DNA from: Bedellia somnulentella
Taxonomy: Eukaryota > Arthropoda > Insecta > Lepidoptera > Bedelliidae
Assembly: GCA_963576735.1 (NCBI GenBank)
Contig: OY755172.1
Location: 1,736,001 to 1,800,000 of the forward strand
Direction of reading: 5' to 3'
Length of the DNA: 64,000 bases
In this document: one piece after another, positions 13,801 to 24,800 of the stretch
Numbering within the stretch: position 1 is the stretch's first letter
Layout: the number at the start of each line of letters is the position of its first letter
The notes under the pieces: generated by a model
Told to the model about the DNA's origin: nothing
Databases searched by the model: none
Seen by the model: the letters and a program-made list of their open reading frames with translations, nothing else
Program-made: the position numbers and the translations under genes

Positions 13801-16800
13801 TTATTAATATCACTTATATTTACTTTACATACATATAGTGTCGGCTTAGAATAACACTACCCCATTTCTACCCGTGGGTGATCGTAAGAGGCGACTAAGG
13901 GTATAGGGGCTTTTTAAGTGATTTTTGGGCGATGTGGTTGGAAACCCGTCACCAAAAACATTTATTATTACCATCTTTCCCCCAATCAACGTCCAAAAGT
14001 GGCTGAGGAATTTCTCATTCCAAAGCTCTGGCTACCCCGTTAAGGGATTTATATCCGTGAGTATATGTATGTATACATGGGGACACGCCGCTGTAACAAT
14101 CACACGTTGTACTACTTACTCGCTAAGACAATACAAACTCTCAATGATAGTCAGATAATATTTGTTAATAGCATTGGACTATCTATCTTACCTCTATATT
14201 GTATAATTTTGACTGTTAATCTTCCCAAGAAAAAAAATATTCTCTGAGTTTCCACCTGGCAGTATGAAAGTTTTAAACTTCCAAATGATTAGTTGGTAAA
14301 CTATGAACCGTACTGGCCAGCAAATATTTGCTGTACCACACTGCTATTTTAATTCCCATTCTAAAGATATAGGAGGCATCTGAGGACGAACTTTTTACCA
14401 ACTCAGCTAACAAAATCGTTTTTTTTTTTGCAGTCACATAGCGGCTCGGCAAGGACATTACTCATGTGTTGTGATATTGCTGGCAAGAGGAGCTAGGGTA
14501 AGCTGTTTTTTTATCAAATCATTATTTTAACAAAGATTCTTACGAGTAAGTTTCTTACAAAAATAAAGTATGATAATACATAATGATCGAACTAGATAGA
14601 TTTTTCAGGGTTGTGCAAAGTGGCGATCAATAGTCTCCGCCCAAGTTAACGAATTATAATGACGATAATACTTCATTATTCACGCCATTGACGTCTAAAA
14701 GCCAGCCCCCCTTCTACGGGGAAATCATGTATATTTTTAAGCGACTTTTGTAGATACCACTTTTGATAATCATTTCCATTAATATTCAAACTGTACACTT
14801 TCATCTCTTCACAATATACATACATATACTCACGCCATTAGTTCCCATTGGGGTAGGCAGAGACTATTGATCGCCACTTCGTACGATCCTGACAAACCTC
14901 TCTAGCTTCGTTTACATCCATCAATCTTTTCATGCATGCTCTTTTATTCTTCATACTAATATCATCCATACTAATATTATAAATGAGAAAGTGAGTTTGT
15001 TTGTTTGTTTGTTCCGCTTTCACGCCGTAAATACTGAACCGATTACTTTGAAATTTTTCAGACGTGTAGTTAGAAGTCTAAATTAAATGATAGGGACTTT
15101 TATCCTGGAAAAAAATATGTTCCCACGGGATATCAAAAATATTGTTTGCTTGCTGGATGCATTGGAGATGGCGCTGTGTATCGTTTAAAACAAAGTAAAA
15201 TATTGTAAACTAATATAAAAATCAAAATTTAGAAGCTTAATGGTACGATAATGGATCCCCGAAAATAAGAAACTCCCGAGGGATGATGTACTATTTGTTT
15301 ATCGTATATATTTTTTTTACATCTACTTATATTGCAAACGAATATAAACATGTAAATTTAGAAGCTAAATGAAACGACGACGATTCCTTGAAACTAAGGA
15401 ATCCGCAAGAGTTCTCATAGTAACATCAAAAAACCTTAACTCATATATGGCTCAAAATATTGCAGCGATTATTTTTTATCATCGATGGAATTCACAACAG
15501 ACACTTTGTTAATGTTCATTTTGGAAAGATGAAGGGGTTTCATTAGTTTTCATCAAAATAAATGAACATTTAAATGACAAATTTGTTTATCAATAGTAAG
15601 ACTAATATGAAATAAAGCGTAATAAAAATTTGACACCGCCCCGGTAACGTCTCCGTGGCGTAGCGGTATAACTAACTACTATGAATATTTAATTAGAACT
15701 ATTATGAATCAATCGTCCCGGGTTCATATCTCAGGTATTTCAATCTTTTTGTAAAAAAAAAGTTTTGTTAGCTTAAAATAGCACTATATATAATAATAGC
15801 AAGCACTATCCCTTCAATTTAGCGATTATTTTGGATGGAGATCCACCACTAATCATCCCTATATTGCCGAGCAATCGCTGCAAGTTCTCCCAATATCATC
15901 AACGGTCAGTGTAGGGGGCAGCACCGGGCCGCCGCCGCAGCGCCAAACTACTATCCGTATCTGTACTTACTAAAGATATTTTCATTTCTGAACATAAAAA
16001 CTTGGTATATTTGTTTCATGATTCTTATGAACAATTAAAAAGGAATTTTTGGAACTCAACACCTAACGGGTTGATATAGCAAATGAAAGTTAATATAGAG
16101 TTTTTTTTTACATTTTATAATAAAACTTGGTGCGATTGAATTTATGAAATCCATCTATCAATCATTCATGAGTATATGCTAACAACCATAAATGCCATAA
16201 AAGTGTAGCCAGAGGTAAGGTATTCAAAAGGGTATTCAGAGATGCTAATTCTTCATCCAATTTTGGAAATAGATTAATAAAAGATAGTTTAAAGAAGGTT
16301 GTTAGTGATGCTTCACAAACTGAATCGCCCAACAATCACTTAAAAAGTCTCGATGTCCTTTATGTCATTAACAACGCCCGCGGGATTATAAATATAAAAC
16401 ACAGAGTTGAGATAGTGTTTCGGTATTTTGGTATTATGTAAACTGGATGCAAAAAATGAAGTCCACGCGGACGAAGTCGCGGGGCAAAAAGCTAGTACTT
16501 CATATAATACTATATTATGTTCTTCCAGACGGACATAGAGAACAGCAACGGCGAGCTACCGGTGGACACGTGTTCGGGCGAGTGCCAGCAAGTCATCGCG
16601 CTCAATATGAAGCTGGTTACCACGGTCAAACCTCACGTCAGTTATAGGCTGGTCTCGGGGTAAGCATGAGGAAACAAAACACATTCTTATAGACCTCTCA
16701 GATAAACATAAGTGCATTTTCTTTCTCTTACATTACGGCGCCATAATCAGCCTTTGATATATCCTATATAGCGGTATTGAAGTGTTAACTTCAAAAGTAT

Positions 16801-18780
16801 ATACTCCATTTAGTAGTAGTAGTGTTTTCCGGCCAGTGTTATTGTTGCACCCGCAACACAGTTAATAAATGATTATTTAAATAGCTTAGCAATTTAGTGT
16901 CCGCTAAGAATAGCACTATCTTGATAAGAAGTTGACCTATAATGGCACCGATATTTGCTTCGTCAATTCTGTCAAGAATTTGGGAATTATTATGGACAGT
17001 ACATTTTCGTGGTTGCCCCAAGTGGAAGCCGTAAGTAAAAAAGTCTTTGCATCATTACACCCACTTAAGCGCTTGCAATTTTTCCTGCCTCACCACACTA
17101 AGATTACACTGGCACAGTCTCTACTGCTTCCGATTCTCGACTACGCAGACGTAAGCTATCTTGACCTCACAGAGGAGCTACTAAACAAACTCGGACGTCT
17201 CCAGAATTTATGTATCCGATTTATTTTTGGATTACGTAAATACGATCATATTTCTGAGTACCGCGCTCAACTAAAGTGGCTCCCAATTCGACTTCGGAGG
17301 AATACTCATATTCTCTGTATTTTATATAATGCCCTTAATAATCCTGCTGCCCCCCACTATCTTCAATGTAAGTTCACATACTTGTGCTCCCACGGCCTTG
17401 CCTTGCGATCGCAGGAGAATAAGATGATGAGTGTACCTCCTCATGACAGTGCTACATACATTGATTCCTTTGCAGCCAGAGCAGTTAATTTGTGGAACTC
17501 ACTACCAGTTGACATACGTATGTCATCATCATTAAATATATTTAAAAATAAACTTAAATCCCATTTTTTTAAAACCTTAGGTTGGTAGATTTTATTAAGT
17601 TAGGTATATGTATATATTTGTATTTATTTTATTCTATAAGTATGTATTAAGATATTGTATGGTATATTTGATATAATTATTATTAGGTATATAAATTAAT
17701 ATATAGGTTGTAAATAAGTTGTGTTTAATTAAGTTCCGTTTAAATTGCATTTATATTTGACCGTAATTTAAATTAAAGAGTTATTCATTTGTTCCTCACC
17801 ATAAAGGTTGACTGGAAGAAATCGCGTTAAGGCGATAAGTCCGCTTTTGTGTACATTGACTGTTTTGTAATTTTTAAATACTGTTTGTGTGTTGTGTATT
17901 TGTATGCAATAAAATCTTTATATATTATTTCTGTAAGCCTCTTTCTTGCCCGGAAGCCTGTGACGCGATGAGTTAAGCTAGAAATTTGGTTCAGGTATGT
18001 TTCGATTTTGGCCCATAGACTTTGCTTGAGTGTCATAAGCGCGCGCAAACTTTAGTCGATCAGAGATGCGCTGTGATTGGTCGGAATTTTTTCAAACCGG
18101 CCAATCAGAAAAATTCTTTAGAAATTCAAAAGAGCTGCGCTGTGATTGGTCGGAAAATTTCAAAATAAACTCATTTTATAGGACGCGACGTAGTCGCGCC
18201 AGGGTTACCCTCTAGTTATTATTATTATCCTATTTCTTCCCGAGAGTATCTTAAAATTCAATTTAGTGATTTGAAGACACATCACCAACCATCCTTTTTA
18301 CAAACATTCCCCACTCAACTTGCAAAACTGTCTCGAAAATTTCAAACTCTACACCTCTAGCCACCTCTTTCCAACATTCATACCCTTGATAATATCTTAT
18401 ATTATATTCCAGCGACATATCCCGCGGCCGCGAGCGCTTCCCCGTTCCGTGCGAGAACGAGATAGACGACGCGGTGTTGCCAGACTTCACGTACGTCACG
18501 GATTATGTCATGCCGGAGAATATACCGTTGGATCACTCGCTGGCTGCTTTGGAGGTGAGGAATAGTTTTAGTATATACTGGAGTAATAGTCATTAGAATG
18601 TTTTGTTCATGAAAACCTCATGTGGGGATTATTACTAATTATGTAAAGTAATTATGTATTGTGGGGCCTTCCGAATTTGTAAAAGTTTTGGAGGTAGGGA
18701 ACGCTGGCACTACTTAAAAAGTGTAAGAGAAACAAAAGAAAGAAGCACCTCATACACAACATTTACACATTATCACACAA

Positions 18781-18821
<41 letters not shown>

Positions 18822-21800
18822 AACACACCTACCCACTTTATGTTAAAACTAGCAGCCCGTCCCGGCTTCGCTCGGGCATAAATTATCATTAACATTTTGT
18901 TTTTTATTTTATTACATGTATTATTATTTTAATTATTTTTTTTAAGTTTTAAGCTATGTTATATTTTTTGCTGTGTAGTGTCGGCTTAGAATAGCACTAC
19001 CCCATTTCTTCCGGTGGGTGTACGTAAGAGGCGACTAACGGTTTTGGGGCTTTTGAGGGTGTTTGGGCGATGCTGTTGGAGACCCATCACCAACAACCTT
19101 TATTTCACCATCTTTTCCCCACACAACTTCCAAAAGTGGCTGAGGAATTTCTGATTCCTTAGCTCTGGCTACCCCTTCTAGGGATTTATAGCCGTGAGTA
19201 TATGTATGTATGTATGTTATATTTTTTTGTATTTATATTTAGATATATTTTTTTTATTTTTCATAATGAGTAATTACATCAAAAGCCATTCAATTTATAG
19301 AGTTAGAGCTTCCCTGTAAACAATATTTGACGTTGTTGTATTTTGGGGCAGCAAAATAAATTGATGTTCAGGAGCTCCCACCCGCGACAGGCCAACGTAC
19401 AGTTGACCGTGAGTAAAACAATTCTTTCGCAGGTCAATCCCTACTAATTTGAAGGTTTGGCCTTGGGACTTATTAATTGTTAAAGCAAAAGATGTTTTAA
19501 CCGGAAATTCTAGCCGTTTAAATGGAATTGGCAGATCAGTTGGGATCATCGGTATCCTCGGTATATGAGCTAATTGACCGGCTGCTGGGCCAGTGATAAT
19601 AGTCGCTACAATAAAATTTTGCTTTAACTCTTTGATAAGCAGCCTCCCGTACCCCTTCGTGACGCCTGCAACAACTTACTATGCATAGCTAATCGAGCGG
19701 AATTTTATCTATTTTTTTAATTCGAGATAACTTTCGAATGGAATGTTCGAATCGAATAATTCAAAAAGTAATATAAGGGTATTGAAGTAGTCTGAAATAA
19801 TATATACGTTTTTTTATAAGGATTAGATAGGTACAAATAAAGAGCCTTTTCGAAAGCAGGATTTTAATTTAATTTTTAAATAATTTTATATAATGACGCT
19901 TGTTGTGAGATAACTATAATAGTTAGAGACAAGCTGTCGGGGCATTTTTTTAGATAATGATGTGTTCTATAAAACTGTAGTACATAATTTTATTCTATTG
20001 TCAATAGTTTTCGCAGCGCACGCGATGTAAGGATTTTTTTTGGTATTTCTTTAACACCTTGGGTTACATTTTTGAAGTTTACGTAAGGATCCCTAATTTT
20101 TTTGAAAATGAAATATAGCCTATGTCACTCGAGAATAGTGTAGCATCAAAACAGTGAAAGAATTTTTCAAATCCGTCGAGTAGTTTTGAAGCCTATTCAA
20201 TTCAAACAAACAAACAAACAAAAAATCAAACCTTTCCTCTTTATAATATTGGTATAGATTTTTCACGGTCGACCTAATTACCTCATGCAATGTAATGTAA
20301 GATAAGATTTGCCTAAGTTTAACTAATTTTTAATTGATTTATTTTTAATTATATTTAAACTATTATATCAACCCTTTTTGTTTTTTTGCCACTTGACACT
20401 GTAGCTCAATTGGCAGAGCGACGGTGTCGACATTTTTCTCTCCTTTATTTATTGGAGAGAGAGTGTGGAGGTAGTCTTGTAGCTCTACAGAGCTGATTGA
20501 TGTCAAAAATAGATAACTATATTATTTCTGTGGGACGTGGTAGTATAGCTATTGATAACTCCTGTACGGTCCACCGTACTTAAGTGTGAAACGCAAATGC
20601 TGGGTTTTCCTAGTATTAGTAAATTATTACCCCGTCGCAATCGCAACTTATTATTGTACCGTATCCGTTTATATTATTCAAAAAATACCATCATATCAAC
20701 GCCTATCATTTCAAAACTGAGTGTGGTTAGCAGTCGAGCATACACAGTTCCTGTTCCTTCAGTCCGTATGCTCCATAGTCATAGTATAACTTAGTAATGT
20801 GAACGCAATAATAAAAAAGATTGTGTTCTTTCTTCTAAATTTGTACTCAAAATAACTCAAACAATAGAGTCCTAATAACAATCACAATCAAAGATCTCCC
20901 GCATCACAGCACCATTCATACTCATACCTTACCAAATCTTGATATCTCATACAGGGCTGCACGTGCTCAGACGGCTCCTGCTCATCAGATTCGTGCGCAT
21001 GCGCGGCGCTGAGCGTGCGTCGATGGTGGAAAAATGGCCGACTTCTACCAACCTTCCCCTTCCACGAGCCGCCCATGCTGTTCGAGTGCAACGCCACCTG
21101 CCCCTGCGATATGGTAACTATTATACGTAACTACTATCTACCTACCTTCCCCTTCCACGACCCTAGAAAGACGTCACCCTGACTGGTTATCCAAAAAAAT
21201 ATCGAGGGTCAAGTACATACGGAAGTCGCACAAATGGGATAAGATGAGTGCAGTAGCAATTTCAGCTTTAGTTCAGCAATTAAAATGGTTGATTCATCAT
21301 CATTATATACACGTGCATTGTTAGATATAGGATCTACCCCGTAAAGATCTCAAAACTTTCACTCCTGTGCTGCCATCATCTATCAACTTCTTTCAGCTTT
21401 CACCAAATCGTTAATCCACCATTTCGCTCATCGCATGTTTTCTACTGTTGATATCGTGTTGAGTTCAATTAACCTTAATATTGTAGTGGACTAGATTCGG
21501 TGATCGCTTGTTAACAATCAGCGTCAGTGAGTTAGATCACTATGCACAGGGACTTGTTTCCTGTGCATGATGCCTGATAAAAGTAAGGTACCTTTACAGC
21601 GCAGCGCAGGTTACCTTTATTGCGTAGATATTGCTCATTATATAGAAAGAGAGACATTTATTCGCTGCACAGATGAGCAAGAAAAATACAGTATACAGGG
21701 TGGCTCATTCAAATCGGTCAGTATGGGAAAGTCTGAAACTATAAGACATACGAAGATTTGTTCTTAGGAACCATGTCACTGATTTTGATAAAAAGAAAAA

Positions 21801-24800
21801 CTACATTCATACATTTGAAAAAAAACTGTACCCAGCTCGGGAATCGAACCCGGTTGTTTTGAAAAAATAAACTTACACTTTTTCTATTTGGATGTCGATT
21901 TAGGTCTTGAGCTGTAAATGTCTGCATAAAACATGATGTCTAAAATGAATAAAATGCATTGTTTTGACATACTTTAATTTCTCAAAGTAGGTGTTCCAAG
22001 TGACCACCGTTACAATATTCAACAAGTTCAGGCATGTAAAATTGTCTCTGTGACTGTTTGTACCTCTCAACTTATTAATAATAAGTTATTACATACATGC
22101 ACCGTATCATGTGGTTTGCATTCCATTAAACATTTAAGGAAGTTTTGTTATCTACAGTAATTAAACACTAACAATCAATTCAAAAGCCCACTTAAAGTAA
22201 GTATGTAGATATTGTAGATACACAGTCGCCCGATTTCCCTCTAGACTATTTTTAACCGACTTCAAAAAAGGAGGTTCTCAGTTCGATTGTTTGTATGTAT
22301 GTATGTATAATTGTCCGCGATTATCTCGAGTTTGGCTTAAGCTATTTGGATGCGGTTTTCAGAACAGTATTCGTTACATTTAGGAGAAGGTTTTAGTATC
22401 TTAACCGACCAAAAAAAGGAAGGAGGTTCTGTGTTTGACCTGTATGTATGTCTGCTGGTCCGCGATTATCTCACGTTTGGCTTAAGCTATTTGGATGCGG
22501 TTTTCAGAAAAGTATTCGTTACATTTAGGAGAAGGTTTTAGTGCCTTAACCGACCAAAAAAAGAAAGGAGGTTCTGTGTTTGACCCGTATGTATGTCTGT
22601 TGGTCCGCGATTATCTCACGTTTGGCTTAAGCTATTTGGATGCGGTTTTCAGAAAAGTATTCGGTACATTTAGAAGATGGGTTAAGTGATTTAACCGACT
22701 CTAAAAGAAAGGAGGTTATGTGTTTGACCTGCATGTATGTATGTTGGTCGGCGATTATCTCGCGTTTCGCTTAAGCTATTTGGATGCGATTTTCAGAAAA
22801 CTACTTGTTACTTTCAGGACAAGGTTTTAGTGATCTAACCGTCTCAAAAAAGGAATTTCTGAGTTTCACCTATAAGTATGTATGTAAGTTTGAAGGTTCT
22901 TAGTTATTATTAGACAAAGAGTTATCAGTTTATGTTATTACATTCAGGAGAGGGTTTAAGTTCTTTAACCGACTCGAAAAAAAGGAGGTTTCTTGGTTTG
23001 AAATATAAGTATGTATGTCAAGTTATCAATACTAGACAGAGATTTATCAATATATGTTAATAAAGTTTTTTTATTAGTAATAAACAGAGTTACTAAATTA
23101 TTAAACAAAAAAGTATATAAAAACATGAATAAATTACTCTTAATTATATTGAAGAAAAAAATATATATTGCAACATCATGTTTTTCATCCTGGTCATTTC
23201 AATCAAGGCTCTTTCGTCATGGGGATGGTTAAGTAATTTCTTTGAATCTATATCACTTAAAGCCATCTCATCAAGGGATTTTACACGACTCAACGCTACA
23301 TATATATAAGAGTGTTTCTTCGCATTTGTGATAGGTGAACTTCTCTTTGCTCATCTGTTTCGGCAGCAAGAGCAGCACGCTGACGATCTCTCTCATTCTG
23401 AAGGGCAAGCACGAGTTATCGACACGATAACGGTTAGAATGAGATGGCAGTATACGATACTAAGTAAGTGCGTAAAAGATGGCTGCTTTATCCCACGTGA
23501 TAACTAGTTTAAATACGGCTCGTGCTTGCCCTGCTGAAGTCTTTGTTTTTTTTTCGATGGGTGTTTCGTTCTCCCTTACGCGACTTTTCCTTAAAGCATC
23601 CTTTGATTTTCTATCTAGGCCCGCAGGTAAACAAAATAGTAACAAGTAAGCTAAAGTCATAATAACAAATATTATAACTACCTGTTAAAAAAACTATAAA
23701 ATAAACGGACAGTAAAACTTATCTCTAAAAAACTATCACTAATTCACTAAAAAAACTCAGAGTGATTTAAGAACTTATCACTAAAAAGTATAAAATAAAA
23801 AACAAAAACAAAAACTTCAAATTAAAAACTAAACAGAAAAATTAAATATTATTATTTTTTATTTAAAAAAGAACCGCCTTCAAAAATCCAACTGAAAAGT
23901 ATAAAATAATTTTTATTTATTTTATTATGTACAACTCTATTCAACTTCTTCTTTTTGAAGTCGGTGCCAAACAGACGAATCCAAAATGAAAATTGCTACA
24001 TAGAGAAAACCATACGAATAATAAATCAATCGATAGTGCCTTAACAACAGTAGGTAACACAATCGCGCTCAAAAATCAAGAAATTTCATCCGCTCGCAAC
24101 GACGTCGCTTTATAAAGGATGGAATTGGGGGACAGTGAGCGGTGCTTAGCCTGGTGTGCATGCGTCGCACTCCGCAGAGAAATTATCATAATATACATGT
24201 CACCGTAAAACTGTAAATACTAGTAAATTATAATTTTAGATAGATAGCGAGATAGTAAACTAACGTTAGGTTAGGTTATGTAATCAGATTTCAAACTAAC
24301 GGAATTAACAATTCGACAGGGACATGCATGCACCGAGTTGGCACAACCAATACTTCTAACACTTTGTAAAAAGACGATCGAGAATCTAAATCACTACATA
24401 GTATAAAACAAAGTCGCTTTCTCTCTCCCTGTTTGGGATATAGGGACATCCTTATGTATAATTTAATCTGTAAAACTACGAAATGAATTTTGATGCGAAT
24501 TTTTTTATTAATTGATTAAAAAGGAAGGTTTATAAGGATGACATACGCTGATGGGGGTGGAGAACTCACTCAACTTGGGCGGGCCACTAATATTCGTTCT
24601 TCTTTGTCATGAAAATTGGTTTGGCACCGACTTCAAAAAGAAGAAGTTGAATAGAGTTGTACATAATAAAATAAATAAAAAATATTTTATACTTTTCAGT
24701 TGGATTTTTGAAGGCGGTTCTTTTTTAAATAAAAAATAATAATATTTAATTTTTCTGTTTAGTTTTTAATTTGAAGTTTTTGTTTTTGTTTTTTATTTAT

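Larger units (their letters stand above)
18849..20258 (-). mobile_element. Helitron, minus orientation, with helicase remnant
   Basis: The plus strand begins CTAGCAGCCCGTCCCGGCTT, which on the minus strand is a hairpin followed by CTAG, and ends TTATAATATTGGTATAGA|T (minus-strand 5' TC). Length is 1410 bp. It encloses a RepHel C-terminal fragment and a later insertion of the short RTE derivative. Confidence 0.75.

Noticed and set aside
22253..22995. A CRISPR-like array
   Set aside because: Whole about 145-bp units are repeated and diverge gradually. There are no short constant repeats with unique spacers, and the context is an insect intron.
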